Origin: Granulicella sp. L60
GTDB lineage: Bacteria; Acidobacteriota; Terriglobia; Terriglobales; Acidobacteriaceae
DNA length: 64,000 bases
Assembly (NCBI RefSeq): GCF_009765825.1
Contig: NZ_LMUR01000010.1
Coordinates: 571,783 to 635,782, forward strand
Direction of reading: 5' to 3'
Under the pieces are notes generated by a model. The model saw only the letters and a program-made list of their open reading frames with translations, ran no database searches and was not told the origin of the DNA. A program made the position numbers and the translations under genes. Shown here piece after piece: positions 1-9,380 of this stretch (the stretch's first letter is position 1; each line of letters opens with the position of its first letter).

Positions 1-688
1 GCATCGACTTTTCCATCAGCGCGTTGCACGGACAGACCGTCACGCAGTGGCCGCAGGAGACGCAGCTCGAGCCTTCGATCTGCATGCCTCCATCCCACAG
101 CACGCGGGGATGGTCGCTCTCCCAGTCGATCGAAAGCGTCTCGTTCACCTGTACGTTCTGGCAGGACTCCACGCATCGCCCGCAGAGAATGCACTGATCG
201 GGATCGTAGCGGTAGAACGGGTTCGACATGTCCTTCTCGTACGGCTTCCGCTTATACTCGCGCGACTGGTGCTTCACATCCAGGACGGCGGTGGTGTTGT
301 GGATCGTGCAGTTCTGGTTGTTGTTATCGCACACGGTGCAGTAGAGCATGTGGTTCTGCAGGATACGGTCGAAGGCTTCGCGCTGTGCGATGTCCACCGT
401 CTCGCCCGCAGTCTCTACGTTCATCCCTGCGACAATCTTTGTCGCACATGCGCGAACCAGCTCCCCGTTGACCTTCACCATGCAGGTATCGCAGCTTTGG
501 ATGGGTCCCATCTGCTCCAGATAGCAGACCTGAGGCACGGGCTTTTGCACGTGGGCTGCGGTGCGCTGGTTTAGCAGATCGATCAATAGTCCACCCGCGT
601 GTGCCGGGACCTTTAGTCCATCGATCGTCAGCTCTGTGTTTGGGGTGTGATCGACGGGGGTATTGAGAAGTTTCTTCATGTTCGCCAT
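1..688 (-). CDS. Formate dehydrogenase alpha-type subunit, N-terminal iron-sulfur part (partial)
   Basis: The gene runs off the left edge; 229 N-terminal residues are visible. It starts at ATG 688 with an AGGA element a few bases upstream; a second ATG lies three codons later. Four cluster-binding groups are visible: a [2Fe-2S] ferredoxin set at C55/C66/C69/C81, a His-Cys [4Fe-4S] set at H113/C117/C120/C127, and two bacterial ferredoxin sets at C166-C176 and C209-C219. This order is typical of NAD-linked formate dehydrogenase catalytic subunits and of [FeFe]-hydrogenase-like proteins; NuoG has only one of the last two clusters. The molybdopterin domain would lie outside the window, so the substrate is inferred. 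The His-Cys set has six residues before its last Cys, against five in NuoG. Confidence 0.8.
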   Translation of the reverse strand, partial: MANMKKLLNTPVDHTPNTELTIDGLKVPAHAGGLLIDLLNQRTAAHVQKPVPQVCYLEQMGPIQSCDTCMVKVNGELVRACATKIVAGMNVETAGETVDIAQREAFDRILQNHMLYCTVCDNNNQNCTIHNTTAVLDVKHQSREYKRKPYEKDMSNPFYRYDPDQCILCGRCVESCQNVQVNETLSIDWESDHPRVLWDGGMQIEGSSCVSCGHCVTVCPCNALMEKSM

Positions 689-898
689 AGTGTCCTGACC
701 ATTGGATGCAGCAAAAAGATTACGAGCGCCCAGCGTTTCCGCACTCTCCTTTCACATTACACCTATTTTGCAGTGACGAAATCTCGACAAAAGTATACGT
801 CCGACTGTGCTCTGGAAGCATCGAAGGAATCCGTTTGATCTTTGGGATAGGTTTGGTCCTCAGTCTAATGAACTGGTTAAGATGAACTTAGAAGCGCG

Positions 899-2202
899 TC
901 ACTCGCCTGATGGGCTGGTGACTGACTGGTTGAGGATCTGATCCGCGGCCCGCAACCCGGAGCGCATCGCTGCATGCACTGTGCCCCAATGCCCGGTGGT
1001 GTCGGTGTGCTCCCCGGCGAAGAATAGCGTTCCAGCGACCGGCTCCGACATCTTCTTCGACGCGTCCAATCCGCCGGTAGCCACGTAGCTGTAGGCGCCC
1101 TGGAAGAGAGGATCGTGCTGCCAGTCATGGGTGTGACAGCCTAGCAATAGTCCACGAAGTTGTTGCTCGTCCAAGGCGAATATCTTTGCCAGCGTTACGC
1201 ATGCGTGGAGGCCGAGTTTTTCTTCGTCCATGTCGGCGAGTGCGGCTGAACGCGGCCCGCCGACCAGCCCGTGATCGTATGACTCACCTCTGGATGGGGT
1301 GTCCACCACACTGGCGGCATCTCTGAGAAGGCAAAGAGGAAGCTCAGATCGTTGAGCTCAGGTTGCGGCTCCAGTCTCTTCCAGAACAGGTCGCGGAACA
1401 GCAGGGTGAAGCGGCGAACCTGCCCCATGCGCAGACGTCCCGCAGCTTCGAGTATGGAGTCGGGTCGCGGCGAGATTTCAACAGCACCGGTCTGCAGTAC
1501 GCCCAGCGGCAGGGTCACCACGACATGCTTCGCGCTATAGCTGCCTGTACCTGTAACTACTTGGGCTTGCCCAGGTTTCCACCGAATTGAGGACACGGGG
1601 GTGCCGGTCAAAAGCCTGCCACCCAAAGCGTCGATCTTTTTAGCGAGATACGCGGGGAGCTGGTCGTAGCCACCACGCAGCCTGTAGAGGCGGTCGCCCT
1701 CACTTGCGTCCTCGGCTTTCTGCTGCGCTCCGAGAGCGGCCGCGCTCGCCTTGCGATGATCGGCTGCGTTGAATCCTTCGACGTAGCCGATGGCTCTGCC
1801 GCGCTCTTCCGCCGATATCTCAAGCTGGTCAAGGTACTCCGCGAAGCTAACGTCCGGGCCTTCGAAGCTCTTCAGCTTCTCCAGCGGTTCGAACATCTTG
1901 TCCCGCTCGTCGCCGCATTTGTCGAGCTTTCCGTCCTCGAAGCACATCTGCGCTCCGCCGCGCTCGTAGGTCTCAAGTCCAGCCTCATCGACGAGTGCCC
2001 ACAGCTCTGGTGGTCGCCCGTGAATGAACTCCGCGCCAAGCTCAATTGCCTCATCGCCGACGTGCCTCGTCAGGATGCGGCCGCCGATCCGCTCCTGCGC
2101 CTCCACGACAAGGACTTTCATTCCTGCTTCGGCCAGCGCGCGTGCCGCCGTCAGTCCGGCCATTCCCGCACCGATTATCAGAACCTCGTTTTCTGCCTTC
2201 AT
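899..2202 (-). pseudogene. Flavin monoamine oxidase family protein, frameshifted
   Basis: FAD-dependent amine oxidase family. The first part (2202 down to about 1264) has the Rossmann FAD motif VLIIGAGMAGLTAARALAEA, then ERIGGRI and LGAEFIHG. The C-terminal part (about 1263 down to 899) lies in another frame and carries the second FAD contact GTLFFAGEHTDTTGHWGTVH. The frames meet around 1260-1266: reading TGW on into VGGPRSAALADMDEEK needs one extra G near 1263/1264. The two parts together give about 434 residues, normal for the family, so this is a single-base deletion in a whole gene rather than two genes. It may be a real recent inactivation or a base error in the assembly. The substrate cannot be predicted. 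Confidence 0.85.
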
Positions 2203-2410
2203 AAGTAAAGTTTAGATGCGTAGCCGGGGCGCTGCGTCTTTTGGTATGGAAGACGTAAAAGCATCCGGGACTTCGCTCGTCTTTTATATGCGCATCCCGA
2301 TGCATCCCCTTGCGCTCGATCCATCCCTCGAAAGCGGCATCTTTGTCGGCGTCGGGATATCATTCCGTCATCGCCTGCGGGCTGCGGATCGGTTAGAGTG
2401 GTTTGTGTCG

Positions 2411-3196
2411 ATGTTCCAATCCAACATGCTCCATGCGAGCCGGCGGTTTATGTTTTTCAAGCCCCTTCAACTCGTCCATCCCGTAGTTCGCCTTGCTGTC
2501 GTCGCAGGAGCCCTCACGCTGCTCTCCGGCTGCCAGGCTGTTGTGAGCACCGCGCCAGCTGCTCAGGTCCGCATTATCAATGCCTCTCCGGATGCTCCGG
2601 GTCTGGACATGTATGAAGGCAGCACCGCGCTCGCTTTCAACCTGGGCTTCGGCACCATCACGTCGTATATCCCCATTGCTCCCGGCAGCTTCACTATCAA
2701 TGCGGACGCCTCGGGAAGCAAGCAGGCACTAGCTACAAACAGGAGCATCTTCGCCGGTTCGACCCAGTACACCATCCTGGTCGGCAACACGCTCGCGAAC
2801 CTGCAGCAACAGACGCTCACCGATCAGAGTCAGCCGGCGCCATCGGGCCAGGTCTCGCTGCGTTTCATCGATCAAACTACACGCAGCGGCGCCGTGGATA
2901 TCTATCTCGTTCCCTCCGGCCAGAAGCTCCCCGCCGTCACTCCGCTGGTTACTGGCGTAGTCTTCAGTACCAACACCGGGTACCTCAATGTTCCGTCGGG
3001 TGCTTACACCATCGTCATGGTGCCATCGGGAACCGCCATCACGACCACCACGATCCCTTCCTACACGGGGCCGCAAGTCGCCTACGCCGCTGGTGCTGTA
3101 AGGACTATCGTTCTCATCGATCAGCAGTTGATCACCGCGCCGGGTCTTCAGGTCATCACCGCCGAGGACTTCAACTCAGCCGTGGCCACCAGCTAA
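2411..3196 (+). CDS. DUF4397 domain lipoprotein
   Basis: An exported protein of 261 residues. A hydrophobic stretch ending in LLSGC is a lipobox, so the mature protein is probably lipid-anchored at the cell surface or periplasmic face. The segment VRIINASPDAPGLDMYEG is the hallmark of DUF4397, and a second related unit begins at VSLRFIDQTTRSGAVDIYL, giving two beta-rich repeats. The open frame extends upstream to 2216, but the residues before 2411 do not resemble a signal peptide; starts at 2411, 2426 or 2450 are all possible and none has a strong ribosome binding site. Function is unknown; such domains occur in surface and adhesion proteins. Confidence 0.75.
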   Translation: MFQSNMLHASRRFMFFKPLQLVHPVVRLAVVAGALTLLSGCQAVVSTAPAAQVRIINASPDAPGLDMYEGSTALAFNLGFGTITSYIPIAPGSFTINADASGSKQALATNRSIFAGSTQYTILVGNTLANLQQQTLTDQSQPAPSGQVSLRFIDQTTRSGAVDIYLVPSGQKLPAVTPLVTGVVFSTNTGYLNVPSGAYTIVMVPSGTAITTTTIPSYTGPQVAYAAGAVRTIVLIDQQLITAPGLQVITAEDFNSAVATS

Positions 3197-3254
3197 GTTC
3201 AAAGCTAGCTGTCGCACGAGCTAAGTGAATCTTTTCATGTGGAGCACAAAGGAA

Positions 3255-3287
3255 AACGGCCACCAGATGAATTCTCTGGTGGCCGTT
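3255..3287 (-). terminator. Hairpin terminator between convergent genes
   Basis: A perfect 13-bp stem (AACGGCCACCAGA pairing with TCTGGTGGCCGTT) and 7-nt loop lie between the DUF4397 gene and the 3' end of ahcY. Read on the minus strand it is followed by a T-rich run (TTTTCCTTTG), so it fits ahcY best; it may also stop transcription from the other side. Confidence 0.85.
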
Positions 3288-3306
3288 CTCTTGTGACCGT
3301 TAAAGA

Positions 3307-4755
3307 CTAGTAGCGGTAGTGCTCAGCCTTGTATGGCCCTTCCACCGGCACGCTCAGGTAGTCAGCCTGCTTCTTCGAAAGTGTGGTCAGCTTCACGCCG
3401 ATCTTCTCCAGGTGCAGACGTGCAACCTCTTCGTCCAGCTTCTTCGGCAGAATGTAGATCCCGACCTTGTACGTGTCCTTGTTCTTCCACAGGTCAAGCT
3501 GTGCCAGCGTCTGGTTGGCAAAGCTGTTCGACATCACAAAGCTCGGATGCCCAGTAGCGCAGCCCAGGTTCACCAGCCGACCCTCAGCCAGAACGAAGAT
3601 GCTGTTGCCGGTCGCGAACGTGTACTTGTCTACCTGCGGCTTGATATTCAGCTTCTTCACGCCGGAGAGAGCATTCAGCTTCTCCATCTGGATCTCATTG
3701 TCGAAGTGGCCGATGTTGCACACGATCGCCTGGTCTTTCATCAGCTTCATGTGCTCGACGGTGATGATGTCGACGTTGCCCGTGCAGGTGACGTAGATGT
3801 CGCCGCGGCCCAGCGTCTCCTCAAGCGTAGTGACTTCATAGCCTTCCATGGCAGCCTGCAGCGCATTGATCGGATCGATCTCCGTCACCACAACTCGAGC
3901 ACCAAGCCCACGCAGCGAAGCCGCCGAACCCTTGCCCACATCGCCGTAGCCGCAGACCACCGCAACCTTGCCTGCGATCATGACGTCGGTGGCACGCTTG
4001 ATGCCATCGACCAGCGACTCGCGGCAGCCGTACAGGTTGTCGAACTTCGACTTCGTCACCGAGTCGTTGACGTTGATCGCAGGCACAAGCAGCGTGCCCT
4101 TCTCGAACATCTTGTACAGACGGTGAACGCCGGTCGTCGTCTCTTCGGAGACGCCGCGCCACTCCTTGGCTACATCCTGCCAGCGCGTCGGATACTGCGC
4201 GTGAACCTTTTTCAGCAGCGTCTTGATCACATCTTCTTCTGTTGAGTCGGACGGCGAATCAATCCATTTGTCGCCCTTCTCCATCTCGACGCCTTTGTGA
4301 ATCAGCAACGTGACATCGCCGCCGTCGTCGATGACAAGCTGCGGTCCAAGGAGTCCGCCCTTGCCGTCTGGGAAGCTCAGCGACTCGTTCGTGCACCACC
4401 AGAACTCTTCGAGCGTCTCGCCCTTCCAAGCAAACACCGGTACGCCAGCGGCGGCAATTGCGGCGGCGGCGTGGTCCTGGGTGGAGAAGATGTTGCAGCT
4501 TGCCCAGCGCACCTTCGCGCCCAACGCTACCATGGTCTCGATCAGCACGGCGGTCTGGATGGTCATGTGCAGCGAGCCGGTCACGCGGACGCCTGCAAGG
4601 GGCTTGCCCGCGGCGTACTTGTTGCGGATCGACATCAGCCCCGGCATCTCCTGCTCGGCGATATCAATCTCTTTGCGGCCAAACTCCGCCAATGAAATAT
4701 CCGCTACCTTGTAGTCCGCCGCCTTCGTCGCGTGATCGATCGTCGCTGTTGCCAT
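3307..4755 (-). CDS. ahcY: Adenosylhomocysteinase
   Basis: S-adenosyl-L-homocysteine hydrolase: cleaves SAH reversibly to adenosine and homocysteine, clearing the inhibitory by-product of SAM-dependent methylation in the cytosol. 482 residues, the family's usual length. Visible features are the N-terminal substrate domain with [19 protein letters not shown], the NAD-binding Rossmann segment [20 protein letters not shown], and the conserved end PYKAEHYRY. The ATG at 4755 is preceded by TGAGGTTTTCACA, a suitable ribosome binding site. Together with metK about 5 kb away it supplies the SAM cycle. No SAH riboswitch could be recognised in the roughly 150 bp upstream. Confidence 0.97.
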   Translation of the reverse strand: MATATIDHATKAADYKVADISLAEFGRKEIDIAEQEMPGLMSIRNKYAAGKPLAGVRVTGSLHMTIQTAVLIETMVALGAKVRWASCNIFSTQDHAAAAIAAAGVPVFAWKGETLEEFWWCTNESLSFPDGKGGLLGPQLVIDDGGDVTLLIHKGVEMEKGDKWIDSPSDSTEEDVIKTLLKKVHAQYPTRWQDVAKEWRGVSEETTTGVHRLYKMFEKGTLLVPAINVNDSVTKSKFDNLYGCRESLVDGIKRATDVMIAGKVAVVCGYGDVGKGSAASLRGLGARVVVTEIDPINALQAAMEGYEVTTLEETLGRGDIYVTCTGNVDIITVEHMKLMKDQAIVCNIGHFDNEIQMEKLNALSGVKKLNIKPQVDKYTFATGNSIFVLAEGRLVNLGCATGHPSFVMSNSFANQTLAQLDLWKNKDTYKVGIYILPKKLDEEVARLHLEKIGVKLTTLSKKQADYLSVPVEGPYKAEHYRY

Positions 4756-4915
4756 TGTGAAAACCTCAGAATGCTAAATTTTTACCTACTCCAGAATACC
4801 ATTGGAGGCCTTAGATTTCGGCTTAAACGGCGGGGATGGCGTTGGTGGGATGGAACTCTTCAGGCAACTTTTTATCATTGGTCCGGATATGCTCTAATGG
4901 CCTGTCTGCAGCGGG

Positions 4916-6229
4916 CTAACCCTTGCTCTCGATGGGTAACTGCTTCTGTATGTTCTTTGCCAGCAGTGCGAGCGTGGCCGCGCCAAGCGCCAGCACACTC
5001 ATGGTATACAGACCGCCGGTGAAGCTCTGAGTCGCATCGCGAAGCCGTCCTGTCATATACGGCCCGGCAAATCCACCAATGCCACCGACCATCTGCAAAA
5101 TTGCCACGGCTCCAGCGGCAGCGGTTCCGCTCAACATGCTCGTCGTCAGCGTCCAGAACGGACCCATCATGCTCCACAGCCCCACCGCAGCCAACGTCAT
5201 TGCGCACAGCGCCGCAGCAAGCGAGTGCGCCCACGCGGCCCAGGCAAACCCTGCCGCCGAGAGTGTCAGACAAGCCGCGATGTGCCCGCGCCGCTCCTTG
5301 CGCTTGTCTGAACTCCAACCGACTACAACCGTCATTGCCGCCGCGGCTAGGTATGGAAACGTCGCATATCGTGCAATCAAGCTCGTATCGCTCGCGCCCC
5401 CGTGCGAGAAGCTGGTGAGAATCAGCGGCATCCACAGGTTCACGATGTACACGCCCACCTGGCTCACAAAGTACACACCAGCCAGCACCCACAACGCTGG
5501 AATACGGAAAGCGTCCATCAGCCTGTGATGTCCAGACGCGCCTGATAGCTCCCTATCTCGCTGCAACTCACCCTCCAGCCAGGCTCGTTCCTCCGGGCTT
5601 AGCCAGCTAGCCTTTGATGGCTCATCCTTCAATACGAAGAGCACGGAGATGCCGAGCAGTATGGTCGGGACTCCCTCCGACAGAAACAGCCATTGCCACC
5701 CCCGCAGTCCCGCCAGCCCATCCAGCTTCAGCAGGTAGCTCGACAGCGGGCCGCCCACCACTCCGGCAAGCGAGGTCGCCGTCATGAACTTTGCTACCGC
5801 GCGTGCGCGCTCCTGCGTTGGGAACCAGTAGGTGAGGTAGATGATCATGCCAGGGAAAAATCCTGCTTCGCTTACTCCCAGAAGAAATCGCAGTATGTAG
5901 AACGACTCCGTCGAATGCATAAACATCATGCAGGTCGAGATAACTCCCCAGGAGATCATGATGCGTGCGATCCAGATGCGCGCGCCAACCTTCGTCAACA
6001 TCAGGTTGCTTGGCAGATCGAACAAAACCGATCCCAAAAAGAATATTCCTGCGCCGGTCCCATACACAGTGTTGCTGAAGTGCAGATCGCGCTGTAGATC
6101 GGCAGCTGCGAATCCCACATTTACCCGGTCCAGGTAAGCCACGATATACAGCAGGAAGATGTATGGAATCAGGCGCCACGAGATCTTCGAGTACAGCGCA
6201 CGTCCATCCACAGCTTCGGTCAATTCCAT
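4916..6229 (-). CDS. MFS transporter, anion:cation symporter type
   Basis: An inner-membrane major facilitator of 437 residues with about twelve hydrophobic segments. The start (RLIPYIFLLYIVAYLDRVNV), the loop PSNLMLTKVGAR and the stretch LGVSEAGFFPGMIIYLTYWF are typical of the anion:cation symporter branch, whose members import organic acids such as tartrate, hexuronates or phthalate. The exact substrate cannot be told from sequence. A hydrophilic central loop (KDEPSKASWLSPEERAWLEG) separates the two six-helix halves. No catabolic genes for a sugar acid lie nearby, so context does not help. Confidence 0.88.
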   Translation of the reverse strand: MELTEAVDGRALYSKISWRLIPYIFLLYIVAYLDRVNVGFAAADLQRDLHFSNTVYGTGAGIFFLGSVLFDLPSNLMLTKVGARIWIARIMISWGVISTCMMFMHSTESFYILRFLLGVSEAGFFPGMIIYLTYWFPTQERARAVAKFMTATSLAGVVGGPLSSYLLKLDGLAGLRGWQWLFLSEGVPTILLGISVLFVLKDEPSKASWLSPEERAWLEGELQRDRELSGASGHHRLMDAFRIPALWVLAGVYFVSQVGVYIVNLWMPLILTSFSHGGASDTSLIARYATFPYLAAAAMTVVVGWSSDKRKERRGHIAACLTLSAAGFAWAAWAHSLAAALCAMTLAAVGLWSMMGPFWTLTTSMLSGTAAAGAVAILQMVGGIGGFAGPYMTGRLRDATQSFTGGLYTMSVLALGAATLALLAKNIQKQLPIESKG

Positions 6230-6260
6230 CGCCCCATCTTATCCGCTTACCTGCATCTGC

Positions 6261-6593
6261 TTAACTTTGAGAACTGACGTCATGTGCCGGTGGAATAATC
6301 TGCACGCGCCTCGACTCCCGGTAAGACTGCCAGCCTGCGATCGCCATCAGCAGAAATAGTCCACCAAACCCCAGCGCCACGCCGAGCGCTCCCGCTACCC
6401 CTAGCAGAGTTACCCACAGCGGGTTCGTCTTATCCGAAAAGTAGACGAACGCAGCAACGATATCTCCGAGCACGAGCAGCAGGGAGAACAGCAACAGGCT
6501 CACGCTCACAACAATCCAAGTCTTGAAGCCATCCGGAAGTGGCTTACTCTTTGCGATACTCACTCTCTCCTCAGTCCTCTCACAAGGGTCCAC
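6261..6593 (-). CDS. Small two-helix membrane protein
   Basis: Not recognised. A 110-residue protein with two long hydrophobic helices (about residues 25-52 and 58-85) and a basic stretch (YRESRRVQ) after the second. The open frame starts at GTG 6593, overlapping the end of the Ada gene by 14 bases and preceded by GGAG at short spacing. A second GTG at 6563 has GAGGAG only three bases before it and would give 100 residues. The overlap suggests co-transcription with the Ada gene, but there is no functional reason to link them. Confidence 0.6.
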   Translation of the reverse strand: MDPCERTEERVSIAKSKPLPDGFKTWIVVSVSLLLFSLLLVLGDIVAAFVYFSDKTNPLWVTLLGVAGALGVALGFGGLFLLMAIAGWQSYRESRRVQIIPPAHDVSSQS

Positions 6594-7719
6594 CCTTCTC
6601 CGCCTCGAGCAGCCTGCGCTTTCTGTCTACGCCCCAGCGATATCCCGTCAACGCGCCGCCCTTTCCGACGACACGATGACACGGCACCGCCACGGCGATC
6701 GGATTTGCGCCGCATGCCCCGGCCACAGCACGCGAGGCCGTTGGCGAGCCCAGCTCCAGAGCAAGCTCTGAGTAGCTGCGTGTCTCGCCCCGAGGAATTC
6801 TCTGCAACGCCCTCCACACCCGCTGCTGAAATGCCGTCGCCCGCACATCCAGCGGGAAGGTCGCCGCCAGCGGATGTTCTCCCAACTGGCTCGACACGAA
6901 CGCTACGGCCTCCGCCAGCCAACCGGTATTCCCCTTGGCCGATACCAGTTGCGCCTTGGAGAACAGCTCGCGCAAGCCCTCGACCAGCTCCTTATCGTCC
7001 CTTCCAAAGGCGATCGAGCAGATCCCTACATCGGTCGTCGCCACCAGCATCCGTCCCAACGGACTTGCCGCCGTGCAGTACCGGATCAGCAATCCCGCTC
7101 CGCCTTCGCGCATGGTGCGTGGGGTCATTCCCAGCGTCGCAGAGCTCTTCTCGTACAGCCTGCTGCTCGACCCGAATCCCGCATCATAGATCGCATCGGT
7201 GATCGGAGCCTTTGCCTTCTTCGGTTCCCGCACCTTGCTCTTGAACCTCTCCAGCCGAGCTTCTTTTGCATACTGTCCCGGACTCACACCCAGTACACGT
7301 TTGAAGCCTCGCAGAATCGTCAGCCGTCCTACGCCTGTGGCCTTAGCTACATCTGCAAGGCGTGTACGCTCTTCGGCGTGATCCTTCAGATACTCCGTCA
7401 CAGCGGCGATCGCTCCCGCCTGCGGATCAGGCCTGGCCTCGGCGCGCTCCGGTTCACATCGCTTGCATGCGCGATAGCCCGCAGCCTCGGCCAACGCCGG
7501 GGTAGGGAAGAACGTCACATTCTTCTTCGCCGGGCGCCTGCTCGCACAGCTCGGCTTGCAGTAAACCTTCGTTGATCTCACGGCATAGACAAACTGCCCA
7601 TCCGCGCTGGCATCACGTCCCAGCACCTGCTGCCACTGCTTGCCGGGGAAGTAGCTTGGAACCGCTGCCACGTCAGCATCCGTCCCGCCTGAACTCTTTA
7701 CTGCACCTGTCATCGTCAT
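6580..7719 (-). CDS. ada: Ada-type bifunctional regulator and O6-alkylguanine-DNA alkyltransferase
   Basis: Repairs alkylated DNA and acts as its own methylation-activated regulator. 379 residues in the canonical order: an N-terminal Cys4 zinc domain (YCKPSCASRRPA ... YRACKRCEP, with the first Cys as phosphotriester acceptor in the family), an AraC-type helix-turn-helix (ATGVGRLTILRGFKRVLGVSPGQY), and a C-terminal alkyltransferase with the active-site motif PCHRVVG. The open frame extends to 7932, but ATG 7719 has GGAGG eight bases upstream and begins just before the recognisable domain. It is divergent from the DUF3455 gene, so the intervening 88 bp should hold the promoters. Confidence 0.93.
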   Translation of the reverse strand: MTMTGAVKSSGGTDADVAAVPSYFPGKQWQQVLGRDASADGQFVYAVRSTKVYCKPSCASRRPAKKNVTFFPTPALAEAAGYRACKRCEPERAEARPDPQAGAIAAVTEYLKDHAEERTRLADVAKATGVGRLTILRGFKRVLGVSPGQYAKEARLERFKSKVREPKKAKAPITDAIYDAGFGSSSRLYEKSSATLGMTPRTMREGGAGLLIRYCTAASPLGRMLVATTDVGICSIAFGRDDKELVEGLRELFSKAQLVSAKGNTGWLAEAVAFVSSQLGEHPLAATFPLDVRATAFQQRVWRALQRIPRGETRSYSELALELGSPTASRAVAGACGANPIAVAVPCHRVVGKGGALTGYRWGVDRKRRLLEAEKGGPL

Positions 7720-7807
7720 TCCAGTATCCTCCCATCGGCGGCCTCGCGGCACACTCCGTTTCGTTCCTTCAAACTCGTAAGCCTGTTCTCGGCGTAAACT
7801 GGCATCG

Positions 7808-8317
7808 ATGACGCTACCTATCCGCCTCTGCCTGACTATCGCCGCCACCATTCTTCCTTTTGTTACTACACACGCACAAACACCCACCGACCCGCCGCCA
7901 TCGCAGCACGCCATTCTCACCGCCACCGGCAAAGGCGTGCAGATTTACACCTGTCAACAGACCACCGGTTCGCCGCAATGGGTCTTTCAGGCGCCCGAGG
8001 CTAATCTCATCAACGCCCGAGGCAAATCCATCGGCTCCCATGGCGCCGGCCCCATCTGGCGCTCGAAAGACGGTAGTACCGTCACCGGCAAGTTGCTTCA
8101 AAAGAGCTCCTCCGACGAGCCCGGTGCGATCCCCTGGCTTCTCCTCCAGGCTGCCTCCACCGAAGGCACCGGAGTAATGTCCAGGGTGGAGTACATCCGC
8201 CGCTCCGCCACCCACGGCGGCGACGTTCCTACCGCCCCCTGCGACGCCCAGCACCTCAACATCACCACCCGCGTGCCCTACAGCGCTACCTACACCTTCT
8301 ACTCCGCGAAACCCTGA
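7808..8317 (+). CDS. DUF3455 secreted protein
   Basis: A 169-residue protein with an N-terminal signal peptide (cleavage probably after THA, residues about 1-23). The mature part contains ATGKGVQIYTCQ, GPIWRSKDGSTVTGKL and PWLLLQAAS...G, the recurring blocks of DUF3455. Function is unknown. Its 3' end overlaps the convergent transglutaminase-like gene by 19 bp. Confidence 0.8.
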   Translation: MTLPIRLCLTIAATILPFVTTHAQTPTDPPPSQHAILTATGKGVQIYTCQQTTGSPQWVFQAPEANLINARGKSIGSHGAGPIWRSKDGSTVTGKLLQKSSSDEPGAIPWLLLQAASTEGTGVMSRVEYIRRSATHGGDVPTAPCDAQHLNITTRVPYSATYTFYSAKP

Positions 8318-9231
8318 ACAGCGCCGGTCGAGCCGCGGTTCATCGCGGTCACGACCTGCTCCTGGGAAACGGCCGGACCTGGCAGACTCGGCACCGTCGA
8401 ACCATCCGCCAGAACTTCGTAGCTGTCGACGTAGAAGTTCGTAAGAAACGCATTCCCAAACGAAGTCGTAATCGCCACATCTGCGGCGTCCCGCCCTGTC
8501 GCCATCAGGATGCGCCCCCTTCGCGGCTCATTATGACGCGCATCCATGGTCATCCACCTGCCGTCCAGAAAGACTTCGTACCATGCGCTGAAGTCTCCCG
8601 GCCCGCTGTAGGGCCATCGAATGTCCCCCAGATATCCGGTCACATACCGCGCCGGAATGTTCTGGCAGCGTGACAGCGTGATCGCCAGGTGCTGATAGTC
8701 GCGGCACACGCCGATCCTCTCCGTGAACACATCCATCGCCGTCTTGGTGGGCCTCGCGGTCTTGTAGTTGAACGTGACCTTCTCATGCACCCAGTCGCGA
8801 ATCGCTGCAGCCCGTGCCCATCCGGGCGCCGTCCATCCAAACATATCCTGCGAGATTGGAACGAACCTATCTACCTCGCAGTAGCGGCTCGGGAGCAGAA
8901 ACTGAAGCACTTCAGACGGTAGATCTTCGATCTGCGCCTGCTGTGCATAGGCATTGATAGGGTCTTCCTCCCCTTCGATGTCGACCACGCTCTGTCCGCT
9001 CAGGCGTATCGCTCCTGCAGGCGTCACAAACCGCGTACAGCGATTGCCAAACACATCGTGATACTCCGTCGTCTTCACATCGGTCTTCGTGTCGCGGTCG
9101 ATGTGCTCTACTTTCAAGTGGTTGCCGCCCTTTACGTGGCGCTCCAACGAGGGATGCAGATGCAGCATCGCCACCATAGGCGTAGGCACAGGGAGATGGA
9201 ATTGAATATCGTATTCAGACTTAATAAGCAT
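8299..9231 (-). CDS. Transglutaminase-like cysteine peptidase family protein
   Basis: Cytosolic protein of 310 residues with an N-terminal beta domain (MLIKSEYDIQFHLP) followed by a transglutaminase-like core: IGVCRDYQHLAI holds the expected catalytic Cys and YEVFLDGRWMTMDARHN the catalytic Asp. At the place of the usual His-Ala-Trp the sequence reads FSAWYEV, so the histidine is not where most of the superfamily has it; from memory this is a feature of this bacterial subgroup. The start at 9231 is chosen because GAGG lies six bases before it; the open frame extends to 9450 but overlaps metK. Substrate unknown. Confidence 0.8.
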   Translation of the reverse strand: MLIKSEYDIQFHLPVPTPMVAMLHLHPSLERHVKGGNHLKVEHIDRDTKTDVKTTEYHDVFGNRCTRFVTPAGAIRLSGQSVVDIEGEEDPINAYAQQAQIEDLPSEVLQFLLPSRYCEVDRFVPISQDMFGWTAPGWARAAAIRDWVHEKVTFNYKTARPTKTAMDVFTERIGVCRDYQHLAITLSRCQNIPARYVTGYLGDIRWPYSGPGDFSAWYEVFLDGRWMTMDARHNEPRRGRILMATGRDAADVAITTSFGNAFLTNFYVDSYEVLADGSTVPSLPGPAVSQEQVVTAMNRGSTGAVQGFAE

Positions 9232-9328
9232 CGAAACCCTCATCTCTACAGGGGTTAGTGTTAAATGAGATGCAATTAAGCGGTAAGCCAGCAGTCTATT
9301 CTGAATCTCGGGAAACATCAGCAAAAAA

Positions 9329-9360
9329 AGAAATGGCAGGCCCGAAGGCCCGCCATTTCT
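9329..9360 (-). terminator. metK terminator
   Basis: A 14-bp stem with one mismatch and a CGAA loop lies about 20 bases past the metK stop codon. On the minus strand it is followed by seven T residues, a standard intrinsic terminator. Confidence 0.9.
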
Positions 9361-9380
9361 CGTTAAATCTGTCCTAAAGC

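Noticed and set aside
4756-4915. Possible SAH riboswitch upstream of ahcY
   Set aside because: No recognisable conserved core; would need a covariance-model search.
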